From Acidimicrobiia bacterium (GTDB lineage: Bacteria > Actinomycetota > Acidimicrobiia > Acidimicrobiales > Ilumatobacteraceae), in assembly GCA_010030605.1 (NCBI GenBank), contig RHCK01000051.1, positions 1 to 8,706 on the forward strand: a stretch of 8,706 bases of DNA, read 5' to 3'. Under the pieces are notes generated by a model, which had not been told where the DNA came from, did not search any database, and worked only from the letters and a program-made list of their open reading frames with translations. A program made the position numbers and the translations under genes. Of the stretch, positions 1 to 6,308 are shown one piece after another; position 1 is the stretch's first letter; every line of letters starts with the position of its first letter.

Positions 1-906
1 ATCGAGTTGATCGGTGAGGCATTCGTCGTTGTTCGCTTGCACGATGTGGTGAGGGTCTTCGTCGACGTGTGTCCGCATCGCAACGCTCGCCTCAGTGACG
101 GCCAGGTCGCGGGCGGCTGTCTTCGCTGCCCGTATCACGGTTGGGAGTTCGATGCCGACGGTGCGTGCGCCCACGTGCCGGCGCTCGGATCCGAAGCCAC
201 GTTGCCCCCGGCGCGCCTGACCGCTCCGTTCACGCAGGAGCGCTACGGGTTGTTGTGGATCGCTCCCGAAGAACCGGTGGCCGAAATCCTGCACATTCCG
301 GAATGGGACGACCACTCGCTCACCAAAGTCTGGATGCCGCCCGTCGACATCGATGCCGCCGCGGCACAGGCCATCGACAACTTCTTGGACTTCAGCCACT
401 TCCCCTACGTGCACGCCGGCACCTTCGGCACCGACAAGGACCGGCTGGTGAACGAGTACTCCACGGAGAGAAACGACGATGGATGGGGTTTCGTCGTTCG
501 ATATCCACATGTGATCGAGAATCACGAGGATCCTCTGGTTGCAACTGGTGAGCACCCGTTGGTGCAGGACCGAATGATGCGTTACGACTACCGGGTTCCG
601 TTCACCGCGAATCTGCGGCTCGAGATTCCGATGACCGGCATGGTGAACGCCATCGTGATGTGGTGTCAGCCCATGACCCTCGACCGCACGCGCGTGCACA
701 TCGTCATGATTCGCAATGACGTGCGCTCCGAAGCCGACCATCAGGCCGCCATCGATTACGAGATGAAGATCTTCTCCGAGGATCTGAAGGTGATCGAACG
801 ATTGCGCGACAAGACGATGCCACTCGAACGCGGACAGGTGCACGTTCGCAGCGACCGACACACGGTGGAGTTCCGTCGGATTCTTCAGCGTTTGATGGAA
901 AGCTGA
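1..906 (+). CDS. Rieske non-haem iron oxygenase, large subunit (5' end cut by window)
   Basis: The reading frame is open from base 1, so the true start lies upstream; 301 residues are visible and perhaps 40-50 are missing, judging from the usual family layout. A Rieske [2Fe-2S] site is complete: C24-P-H26 and C43-P-Y-H46 (C-x-H-x16-C-x2-H). The catalytic domain has the mononuclear iron motif D130-x2-H133-x4-H138 inside NFLDFSHFPYVH, matching the bridging Asp and two His ligands of naphthalene dioxygenase; D261 in a SEDL context is a candidate third ligand. The family uses electrons from a reductase to oxygenate or O-demethylate aromatic or related ring compounds in the cytoplasm. The overall look is closer to vanillate demethylase/phenylpropionate dioxygenase-like alpha subunits than to two-subunit dioxygenases. 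No reductase or ferredoxin gene is visible, so the substrate cannot be named. The stop lies one base from the stop of the convergent TetR gene. Confidence 0.92.
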   Translation: MELIGEAFVVVRLHDVVRVFVDVCPHRNARLSDGQVAGGCLRCPYHGWEFDADGACAHVPALGSEATLPPARLTAPFTQERYGLLWIAPEEPVAEILHIPEWDDHSLTKVWMPPVDIDAAAAQAIDNFLDFSHFPYVHAGTFGTDKDRLVNEYSTERNDDGWGFVVRYPHVIENHEDPLVATGEHPLVQDRMMRYDYRVPFTANLRLEIPMTGMVNAIVMWCQPMTLDRTRVHIVMIRNDVRSEADHQAAIDYEMKIFSEDLKVIERLRDKTMPLERGQVHVRSDRHTVEFRRILQRLMES

Positions 907-907
907 A

Positions 908-2095
908 TCACGGCGCTCCGGAAACGTCGGCGACGAAACCAAGCAGTGGCATCGTGACATGACGGAAGTCGACGGTGTCCAAATCATCGATGTAAGCATC
1001 GAGGACCGCGAGGCCGAGGGGAATGGCCTGACCCACGATCGCTACCAGGTCGGCCACCGCGGGCTTCACACCGGCGGGTGCCAACATGTCGTGGTAACGG
1101 CTCCGACCCGTGGTGTGCAATTCATCGAGTACCGCCGCAAGATCACGCCGATGGCTCGCTGCAATGTAGGCCTCGAGTCGGAATCGCAACCATGGACGAC
1201 GTCTCTGTCCCCCACCACGAGTGAGCAAGTGGGCCGCGACGTTGCCCATCTCGATGCGATTGACCGTACGGTCGGTGAGTGGCCGGTTGTCCGACACCGC
1301 TTCGTCGAGCAACACGCGAACCGCGTCGATCAAAAGATCATCCTTGGACGCGTATTGCGTGTACACCGCTCCGGCGGTGAGACCAGCTCGTCGTCCAACA
1401 CGTGACACCGTCGTGGAGTGCAGTCCCACCTGACCTATCACGGCCGACGCGCTATCGATCAGCGCGTCCCGCAGTGCATCTTCGGTTCGCGCGTTGATGT
1501 GCTCACCAAGTTCGGGTTGCCATTCACCCTCGGGAAGTGTTGCCTCGGTCCGAATGGCTCGAAGGATGAGGGCCATCGCAACACGCCACACATCGGGCTG
1601 ACCCTTCGAGACATTGTCATGCAGGATCATTCCCCAAACGATGCCGATCAGGAACGCGATGCGTGACCTCTGCTGAGGGTCCCGATCGCTCCACCGAATT
1701 CGTTCCATCACCTCCGGAACCACGACTTCGGCAAGTTCCGGTCGGCGACGAGCGATCGCCAACACCTCGAGGCCAGCCATCAGGACGTCCGAACCCGACA
1801 CGCCTCGCTCCACGAGATCGTCCCCGGCACGACGTCCGAGAGCTGTCTCCACGCAATCGTCCAACAGTTGCAAAGTTTCTCTGCCACAACGCTCCGACCA
1901 GACGGCCACGGCCAGTTCGTCCGGGGTTTCGTGTCGCGAATAAATGGTTCCGGCGGTCACTCCGAGCCGGCGAGCCACCGGGTGCATTCCGAGCGGATCG
2001 AAACCGACCGCGACCACCTCGGCCAGTGCCGCATCGAGGATTTGCTCGTCGCGCCGCAACGATTGCGCCGAACGGGCGCGGGAGCGAATCGGCAT
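908..2095 (-). CDS. Tandem (single-chain double) TetR-family transcriptional regulator
   Basis: The 395-residue product is about twice the normal TetR length and contains two full TetR units. Unit 1 has its helix-turn-helix at about residues 17-62 (RRLGVTAGTIYSRHETPDEL) followed by a helical ligand/dimer domain to about 190. Unit 2 has its helix-turn-helix at about 207-255 (RRAGLTAGAVYTQYASKDDL) and a second helical domain to 395. TetR proteins normally bind a palindrome as homodimers; a fused pair could act as a built-in heterodimer on an asymmetric site, which is inference. The ATG start is supported by the N-terminal basic arm directly before helix 1 and by a TAACCT hexamer 6 bases upstream with no Shine-Dalgarno sequence. 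It is divergent from the protease gene, so the shared 78-base region is the natural place for autoregulation. The ligand is unknown. The neighbouring oxygenase is convergent, so its control by this protein is not implied. Confidence 0.9.
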   Translation of the reverse strand: MPIRSRARSAQSLRRDEQILDAALAEVVAVGFDPLGMHPVARRLGVTAGTIYSRHETPDELAVAVWSERCGRETLQLLDDCVETALGRRAGDDLVERGVSGSDVLMAGLEVLAIARRRPELAEVVVPEVMERIRWSDRDPQQRSRIAFLIGIVWGMILHDNVSKGQPDVWRVAMALILRAIRTEATLPEGEWQPELGEHINARTEDALRDALIDSASAVIGQVGLHSTTVSRVGRRAGLTAGAVYTQYASKDDLLIDAVRVLLDEAVSDNRPLTDRTVNRIEMGNVAAHLLTRGGGQRRRPWLRFRLEAYIAASHRRDLAAVLDELHTTGRSRYHDMLAPAGVKPAVADLVAIVGQAIPLGLAVLDAYIDDLDTVDFRHVTMPLLGFVADVSGAP

Positions 2096-2101
2096 GGGGG
2101 C

Positions 2102-2107
2102 AGGTTA
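2102..2107 (-). promoter_or_regulatory. Candidate -10 of a leaderless promoter for the double-TetR gene
   Basis: Read on the minus strand this is TAACCT (TAnnnT), separated from the ATG by exactly 6 bases (GCCCCC). No Shine-Dalgarno match precedes the ATG. The spacing fits a transcript beginning at or next to the start codon, as is common in actinobacteria. No convincing -35 was found. Inferred from sequence only. Confidence 0.4.
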
Positions 2108-2111
2108 GTTG

Positions 2112-2144
2112 TTGACCGGTGGGTGCTACATCCGACACTATGAT
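2112..2144 (+). promoter_or_regulatory. Candidate promoter of the serine protease gene
   Basis: TTGACC at 2112-2117 resembles a -35 box. Downstream, CACTAT at 2136-2141 (18-base spacer) or the better hexamer TATGAT at 2139-2144 (21-base spacer, long) could be the -10. Transcription would start about 20-25 bases before the ATG at 2174, leaving room for the Shine-Dalgarno sequence. The region overlaps the upstream part of the divergent TetR promoter, so one bound repressor could affect both genes. Confidence 0.4.
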
Positions 2145-2150
2145 TTGTAG
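2126..2150. repeat. Short inverted repeat CTACA-N15-TGTAG in the divergent promoter region
   Basis: CTACA at 2126-2130 and TGTAG at 2146-2150 are exact reverse complements, 20 bases centre to centre (about two helical turns), straddling the candidate -10 of the protease gene. This geometry could suit a dimeric or double-headed helix-turn-helix regulator. Five-base arms can arise by chance, so this is only a weak operator candidate. Confidence 0.25.
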
Positions 2151-2162
2151 ACAAGGAACCGT

Positions 2163-2170
2163 AAGGGGGA
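2163..2170 (+). promoter_or_regulatory. Shine-Dalgarno sequence of the serine protease gene
   Basis: The purine run AAGGGGGA ends 3 bases before the ATG at 2174, putting its AGG core about 6-8 bases from the start. This supports that ATG, which also gives a complete lipoprotein signal peptide. Confidence 0.6.
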
Positions 2171-2173
2171 ATC

Positions 2174-3778
2174 ATGCGGCGAATCGCACTGATGGTGGGA
2201 GCAGTTCTGGCAACGATCACAGCCTGCGGAGGTGACTCCGGAGGTAGCCAGTCAAGCGACACTGCGGCGGACACGACCGTCAGCGGCGACACGTCGTCGG
2301 CCACGGGAGCCATCACGGACAAGCAAGACGTGTCACGCGCCGTCGTCCAAATCATCAAGGAAGGCACGTATCGCGATCCGGAATTCGGCTTGTCCGATGC
2401 CGGTGGCGCCGGTTCAGGTTTCATCATCAGCCCCGATGGTCTCGTGGTCACGAATCAGCATGTGGTCGACGGCGCCGCAAGTTTGCAGGTGTACATCGAA
2501 GGCGAAGATCGACCCGTGAACGCGCGCATTCTTGGCGTCTCGGAGTGCAACGACCTCGCGGTCATCGATCTCGATGGCGACGGTTACCCATATCTCGAGT
2601 GGTACGACGAAACCCCCAAGCCGGGACTCGACGCCTGGGCAGCTGGCTTCCCACTCGGCGATCCGGAGTTTTCGTTGACTCGCGGAAGCATCGTGAAAGC
2701 CGAAGCCGAGGGCGAGACCGAATGGGCCAGCATCGACTACGCGATCGAACACGACGCGAACATCCAACCCGGCAACTCCGGTGGTCCCCTCGTCACCGAG
2801 GATGGTCGAGTCATTGGCGTGAACTACGCCGGTGGCGACATCGGAGGCACGGGCACGTCACAGTTCTTCGCAATCTCGGCCGAGTTGGCTCGAACGGTTG
2901 TCGACACCCTTTCCAAGGGTCAGGATCAAGACTCCATCGGCATCAATGGTTACGCCATTGCCTACGAGGACATCGCCGGATTGTGGGTGAGCGGCATTCG
3001 CGCCGGTAGCCCGGCGAGCGATCTCGGCATCATGGCCGGAGACATCGTGTTGGATCTGGCCGGTCGCCCCGTGGTGTCGCAAAGAGATCTCGACACGTAC
3101 GGCTTCGCCACCAAGTCGGGATACTGCGATGTTTTGCGCACCCAAGGCACCGACGCGGCGATCGAGATACGGGTGCTGCGTTACGACACCGGTGAGATTC
3201 TGGTCGGTGAATTGAACAATCCTGACCGTCCTCTCGTCGTCGAGGCTTCGATCGCCGATTCCATCACCGGTGGTTCGAGCGAAGGAGCGACCTATGAATA
3301 CGAGTTGGTCGAAGACGACAGTGCCTCCATCCAGGTGGAAGTGCCGGTGTCTTGGACTTCGCGCGACTCATCGTTGTGGAACTTTTTCGGCGGCGATTAT
3401 CCGCGTATCGATGTGTCGACCGACATCGGGTCCTATCTCACCACCTGGGGTACATCCGGTGTCACAGTCATCGCTGCACCGGGACTCGATGATCAGAACT
3501 TCGAAACCACACTCGAATATTTCACGAAGGACTTCTACGCCGACACCGATTGTGAATACGTCTCGAGCGAGCAATACGACAACGGGGACGAACAACTTCC
3601 GGTCATCGGGATGTACGACGTCTACGGAAACTGTGGTGGCGATGGCGGAGCGTGGTTCGTGGTGGGGGTCTTCTATGACCAGTTCTATGACGTTCTGATC
3701 GTCGTCGCGGCACAGGCCGTCGACGATGCGGATCTGGAAGTGATCGACCGGGCTTTGGCGACGTTCTACATGCCCTGA
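2174..3778 (+). CDS. HtrA/DegP-like (S1C) serine protease lipoprotein with PDZ-like region and extra C-terminal domain
   Basis: The 534-residue product starts with a lipoprotein signal peptide (two Arg, hydrophobic core, lipobox I-T-A-C18), then a Ser/Thr/Gly/Asp-rich linker to about residue 48, so it should be anchored on the outer face of the cytoplasmic membrane. The chymotrypsin-fold protease domain spans about 50-245 with the full triad: H96 in TNQHVVDG, D127 in CNDLAVID and S202 in QPGNSGGPLV. Residues about 258-345 fit a PDZ-like module (GSPASDLGIMAGDIVLDLAGRPV). Residues about 370-534 form a further domain rich in Tyr, Asp and aromatic residues, with Cys460 and Cys487 as a possible disulfide; I do not recognise it with certainty, and a PsbP/Mog1-like alpha/beta fold is one guess. 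The family degrades or senses misfolded envelope proteins. It is a single gene with its own promoter; the methyltransferase follows after 65 bases. Confidence 0.92.
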   Translation: MRRIALMVGAVLATITACGGDSGGSQSSDTAADTTVSGDTSSATGAITDKQDVSRAVVQIIKEGTYRDPEFGLSDAGGAGSGFIISPDGLVVTNQHVVDGAASLQVYIEGEDRPVNARILGVSECNDLAVIDLDGDGYPYLEWYDETPKPGLDAWAAGFPLGDPEFSLTRGSIVKAEAEGETEWASIDYAIEHDANIQPGNSGGPLVTEDGRVIGVNYAGGDIGGTGTSQFFAISAELARTVVDTLSKGQDQDSIGINGYAIAYEDIAGLWVSGIRAGSPASDLGIMAGDIVLDLAGRPVVSQRDLDTYGFATKSGYCDVLRTQGTDAAIEIRVLRYDTGEILVGELNNPDRPLVVEASIADSITGGSSEGATYEYELVEDDSASIQVEVPVSWTSRDSSLWNFFGGDYPRIDVSTDIGSYLTTWGTSGVTVIAAPGLDDQNFETTLEYFTKDFYADTDCEYVSSEQYDNGDEQLPVIGMYDVYGNCGGDGGAWFVVGVFYDQFYDVLIVVAAQAVDDADLEVIDRALATFYMP

Positions 3779-3802
3779 CTCCACCGCGCTCTCGGTGCGC
3801 GA

Positions 3803-3838
3803 ATCACCCGTGATCGGAACCGACTGACTAACGTCGGT
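3803..3838. repeat. Two small inverted repeats between the protease and methyltransferase genes
   Basis: ATCAC-CC-GTGAT at 3803-3814 is a 5-bp perfect hairpin with a 2-base loop, and ACCGAC (3819-3824) pairs exactly with GTCGGT (3833-3838) across 8 bases. Neither is followed by a T-run, so a classical terminator is not supported. The second overlaps the hexamer TAACGT (3829-3834), a possible -10 for the methyltransferase gene 9 bases before its ATG, so it could be an operator. The evidence is weak. Confidence 0.3.
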
Positions 3839-3843
3839 CATCC

Positions 3844-4422
3844 ATGTCACGTTTCGAGGCCGACTATTACGACCGCTTCTATGGCGGCGACGGAGTACAC
3901 GATCGCGCGAAGATCGATCACCTGGCCACCGCGGTCCACGAGATGTGCGCGTGGTGGGAGGTCGAACCCACGTCGGTTCTCGACGTGGGTGCCGGTCCCG
4001 GTCTGTGGCGCGATTGGTATCGCGAGAATCACCCGTCGGTGAAGGTCACCTCCACCGACATCAGCGAATACGCCTGCGAAGAATTCGGTCATGAACACCG
4101 AGACATCAGCAGGTGGCGACCCCGTGGTCGCTACGACCTCGTGATCTGTCATGGCGTCCTTCAATATCCCTCGCGCCCCGACGTGGAGGCGGCCATCGAC
4201 AACATCGCGGCCGCATGTCGACACGTGCTGTATCTCGAGGTTCCCACGACGTCGGACTTCGATTCCGTGGTCGACATCGGTGCCACCGACATGGCCGTTC
4301 ATCGACGCTCCGGCGACTGGTATCGACGTCGACTGAACCAGCACTTCACCCAAGCTGGCGCGGGTTTGTGGGTGCGCAACGGTGGAGGCGTCGTTCTTTA
4401 CGAACTGGAACGCACCCGTTGA
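3844..4422 (+). CDS. Class I SAM-dependent methyltransferase
   Basis: The 192-residue product has a Rossmann-type SAM-binding core: motif I VLDVGAGPGL at about 45-54, the acidic end of strand beta-2 at TDIS (71-74), an aspartate at D87 that may sit near the adenine, and the post-motif strand YDLVICHGVLQY at about 97-108. The second half is short, with HRRSGDWYRRRLNQHF at about 153-168 and a last strand GGVVLYELER near the end. Such a compact protein transfers methyl groups from SAM to a small molecule or polymer; nothing in the sequence or the neighbours names the acceptor. The ATG is the first plausible start; no good Shine-Dalgarno sequence is seen, but TAACGT lies 9 bases upstream. The next gene begins 35 bases after the stop and has its own possible -10, so an operon is not certain. 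Confidence 0.85.
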   Translation: MSRFEADYYDRFYGGDGVHDRAKIDHLATAVHEMCAWWEVEPTSVLDVGAGPGLWRDWYRENHPSVKVTSTDISEYACEEFGHEHRDISRWRPRGRYDLVICHGVLQYPSRPDVEAAIDNIAAACRHVLYLEVPTTSDFDSVVDIGATDMAVHRRSGDWYRRRLNQHFTQAGAGLWVRNGGGVVLYELERTR

Positions 4423-4445
4423 ATCATCCGCGGTCCAACTCCACG

Positions 4446-4451
4446 TACGCT
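4446..4451 (+). promoter_or_regulatory. Candidate -10 of a leaderless promoter for the SnoaL-like gene
   Basis: TACGCT (TAnnnT) stands exactly 6 bases before the ATG at 4458, and no Shine-Dalgarno sequence lies between them. The same arrangement occurs before the double-TetR gene and the pentapeptide lipoprotein gene. There is no clear -35. Confidence 0.35.
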
Positions 4452-4457
4452 TCGAAC

Positions 4458-4907
4458 ATGTCGGATTCCCTCGAGCCACGTTTGCGACGATTGGAAGATC
4501 TCACCGAGATTCATCAACTCTTCGTCGATTACGGAGCGGCACTCGACGCCGGCGACTTCACCGCGTACGCCTTGTTGTTCGCCCGCGAAGGCGAACTACT
4601 GCTCGGCCCCATGGGACGGGCCAAAGGACGTGAAGCCATCGAGGCGTTGATGAGGACCACGCTGGATGGACAGGTGGGTTCGTCCCTGCACATCATCAGC
4701 AGTCCCCAAGTGGCGCTCGACGGGGATCGCGCCACGGCGCGCGTGATGTGGACGGTGATTCATCGAGATGCGAACGGGCAACCGCGACTCACCATGGTCG
4801 GCCACCACCATGATGACCTCGTCAGAGAAGACGGAAGATGGCGATTCTCGAAGCGGCGCGGAACGATCGAGTTTCCGACGACGTTCTCTGCTCCACAGTT
4901 GGATTGA
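4458..4907 (+). CDS. SnoaL-like / NTF2-like fold protein
   Basis: The 149-residue product matches the layout of SnoaL-like (NTF2-superfamily) proteins: an N-terminal helix pair LTEIHQLFVDYGAALDAGD (about 15-33) followed by FTAYALLFAREGELLLG, a middle helix with GREAIEALM, and strands with VMWTVIHRD and a closing HDDLVREDGRWRFSKRR. Members are small cone-shaped barrels that act as cyclases, dehydratases, isomerases or ligand binders. Tyr25, Asp30, Asp33 and the His116-His118 cluster line up with places where family members often keep pocket residues, but a reaction cannot be assigned. The frame extends upstream into the methyltransferase gene; the ATG at 4458 was chosen because homology-like sequence begins right after it and a TAnnnT hexamer lies 6 bases upstream. 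The stop is 6 bases from that of the convergent pentapeptide gene. Confidence 0.85.
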   Translation: MSDSLEPRLRRLEDLTEIHQLFVDYGAALDAGDFTAYALLFAREGELLLGPMGRAKGREAIEALMRTTLDGQVGSSLHIISSPQVALDGDRATARVMWTVIHRDANGQPRLTMVGHHHDDLVREDGRWRFSKRRGTIEFPTTFSAPQLD

Positions 4908-4913
4908 GATCGC

Positions 4914-5588
4914 TCAGAAATCCGGTGGAGTGAAACCGCTCGGCCAGATGGTGGAGTCGTCCCACAACACGTACTGCAAGTTCGTGCGGGTCAAGCGCAC
5001 CCCGGTGAAGTCGGTTCCGAACAGCACCGTTTCCGACAAGTTCGCACTCGTCAGGTTCGCACCGGTGAAGTTCGCGCCCGACAAATCGGCGCCAGTGAAG
5101 TCGACCCCGTTCAAAATCGCTCCCGAGAAGTCGACCCCCTGAAGGTTGGCGTAGGGGAACTCCTGACCTCGCAAGTCGGCGCCCGCGCACGATGCACCGG
5201 GCACGGGGTCACATGAAACCTGCACGGGCGTCGCAACGGTCACCGTCGGTTGTGTGGTGGGTGTGGCACCGACACTCGCGCCGGCGTTGACGCTCATGCC
5301 GGCAGAGGTCGCGGACGCACCTGCAGTCGCCGATTGAGAAACAGAGGGTAACGACGAGGTGGACGTGACCAGATTCGACATCGTTGCGGCGCCGATGTCG
5401 ACTTTCGACGATGAACCATCAGCATTTTGACCATCATCCTGGTCATCGTTCATCCCCGAGTCGATTTCGGGCTCGCCGTCGCCCACGGAGTGTGTGTCGT
5501 CGGGTGATTTCGCCGACGGGTGACTCTCTCCGCACCCGCCAACCAACACGACGACCGATATCACCGTCAGAATTCGGCCAAAACGCAC
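4914..5588 (-). CDS. Pentapeptide-repeat lipoprotein
   Basis: From the GTG at 5588 the product has 224 residues: MRFGR, a hydrophobic stretch, and a lipobox V-G-G-C19, as expected of a lipoprotein exported and lipid-anchored outside the cytoplasmic membrane. Residues 20-125 are a low-complexity Asp/Ser/Thr/Ala linker. C126 and C134 may form a disulfide. Residues about 134-205 hold about 14 tandem A(D/N)LxG-type pentapeptides (for example GADLSGANFTGANLTSANL), which fold as a right-handed quadrilateral beta-helix, then an aromatic cap (LWDDSTIWPSGF). Function in this family is poorly known; DNA-gyrase mimicry is unlikely for an exported protein with so few coils. The frame is open to an ATG at 5714, but that would place about 50 unconserved residues before the signal peptide and overlap the kinase fragment. 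TTG at 5594 is an alternative start. A 9-bp-arm hairpin covers the GTG. Confidence 0.8.
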   Translation of the reverse strand: MRFGRILTVISVVVLVGGCGESHPSAKSPDDTHSVGDGEPEIDSGMNDDQDDGQNADGSSSKVDIGAATMSNLVTSTSSLPSVSQSATAGASATSAGMSVNAGASVGATPTTQPTVTVATPVQVSCDPVPGASCAGADLRGQEFPYANLQGVDFSGAILNGVDFTGADLSGANFTGANLTSANLSETVLFGTDFTGVRLTRTNLQYVLWDDSTIWPSGFTPPDF

Positions 5589-5606
5589 GTACAAAACGTA
5601 CGTGCG
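5584..5606 (-). repeat. Perfect 9-bp inverted repeat (hairpin, operator or weak terminator) over the lipoprotein start
   Basis: CGCACGTAC (5584-5592) and GTACGTGCG (5598-5606) are exact reverse complements around a 5-base loop. On the minus strand the second arm contains the proposed GTG start (5588-5586) and is followed by TTTT (5583-5580). It can therefore be read as a weak intrinsic terminator for the aldolase-kinase transcript, 62 bases past the kinase stop, as a structure hiding the GTG in read-through RNA, or as a protein-binding palindrome. Confidence 0.6.
5595..5600 (-). promoter_or_regulatory. Candidate -10 of a leaderless promoter for the pentapeptide lipoprotein
   Basis: On the minus strand this is TACGTT, again exactly 6 bases before the start codon (GTG). 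It lies inside the inverted repeat, and no Shine-Dalgarno sequence is present. A transcript starting at the GTG would lack the first arm and could not form the hairpin. Confidence 0.35.
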
Positions 5607-5667
5607 GTGCGTGTCCGCGGGACAACCCGTGGGTGGATGGTGGCTGGACGGAACGTGAACGTCGGGT

Positions 5668-6294
5668 TTACAACTGCACCAAGACGCCGTACAACGAACC
5701 CACCGTGCTCCCATCGGGACGAACGTCGGGCAACACTCCCTGCCATCGCAGATCGCCGTCGATCAGACTCAGAACCTCGGTGCTGTAAGAGTGACCCGTC
5801 GGATTCCAGAGCGCGGTCGTCGCGGATTCTGCTTCGGTCGCCACGATCGGACCGGAGGTGTCCCGCCCGACACGCCATCGGATGTATTGCGCGGGCGTGC
5901 AGACGCGACGCACTTTCGACCAGGTCTCCGGCTCGCTGCGATGCAACCACGACATTTTGGTGACCATGTGTCGGTGGGTCGGCACCACCCCGACTTCGTG
6001 CATCCACCACGACTCATCATGTTTCTTGTTGCACCATCCGGCATCAGGAACGCTCGACTCATCATCGGCCCAAATGATTGGTCGCAATGGTCGGGAGTCG
6101 GCACCCAGGAACACCACACCGTCGTCGAATCCGGACACCGAGATGTGCGTGAGGCTGCTGAAGTCGATTCCTTCCATCGCCGCGGTGATTCGTTCGACGT
6201 ACTCGTCGATGTCATCGCTCTCGATCGCGATCGGTCCCACATCGTTGGCTTCGAATCCATACCGTGACACGACGATGTGGAGGAATCCGTTCAC
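5668..6294 (-). CDS. Truncated FGGY-family carbohydrate kinase (N-domain fragment, possible pseudogene)
   Basis: The 208-residue product resembles the middle and end of the N-terminal domain of FGGY sugar kinases: ISVSGFDDGVVFLGADSRPL at 51-70 (family: sGqmHGlvlLd), RPIIWADDES at 71-80, a KMSWLHRSEPETW segment at 113-125, CTPAQYIRWRVG at 132-143, ATEAESATTALWNPTGHSYS at 152-171, and LPDVRPDGSTVG at 188-199. Full-length relatives have about 480-550 residues. The N-terminal DxGT phosphate-binding motif is absent and the whole C-terminal domain is missing, so both catalytic aspartates known from E. coli XylB (Asp6, Asp233) are lost, and Q-M-H is replaced by F-D-D. No continuation was found in other frames past the stop. 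Kinase activity is not expected. The GTG at 6294 was chosen because it lies 7 bases after AAAGGAG; the ATG at 6300 would leave only 1 base. The gene is coupled to the aldolase gene upstream, suggesting an original sugar-kinase/aldolase pair. Confidence 0.7.
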   Translation of the reverse strand: MNGFLHIVVSRYGFEANDVGPIAIESDDIDEYVERITAAMEGIDFSSLTHISVSGFDDGVVFLGADSRPLRPIIWADDESSVPDAGWCNKKHDESWWMHEVGVVPTHRHMVTKMSWLHRSEPETWSKVRRVCTPAQYIRWRVGRDTSGPIVATEAESATTALWNPTGHSYSTEVLSLIDGDLRWQGVLPDVRPDGSTVGSLYGVLVQL

Positions 6295-6301
6295 GATCAT
6301 G

Positions 6302-6308
6302 CTCCTTT
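6302..6308 (-). promoter_or_regulatory. Shine-Dalgarno sequence of the kinase fragment, overlapping the aldolase stop codon
   Basis: On the minus strand the sequence TAAAGGAG combines the aldolase stop (TAA, 6309-6307) with a strong AAAGGAG ribosome site. It decides the start: 7 bases to the GTG at 6294, against 1 base to the ATG at 6300. The overlap points to translational coupling within one transcript. Confidence 0.65.

Noticed and set aside
141..551. Open frame of 136 codons inside the oxygenase gene
   Set aside because: Arg-rich shadow in another frame of a gene with complete Rieske and iron-binding motifs.
4113..4457. Upstream extension of the SnoaL-like frame into the methyltransferase gene
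   Set aside because: The 115 extra residues are Arg/Ser-rich and unlike any NTF2-fold protein; domain-like sequence begins at the ATG at 4458.
4920..5190. Apparent short tandem DNA repeats (15-base period, GAAGTCG-like)
   Set aside because: They follow from pentapeptide coding repeats (5 codons each) and vary freely, so they are not a separate repeat or CRISPR element.
5589..5714. Longer start (ATG at 5714) for the pentapeptide lipoprotein
   Set aside because: It would put about 42 low-quality residues before a normal lipoprotein signal peptide and overlap the kinase fragment. The GTG at 5588 gives a normal signal peptide.
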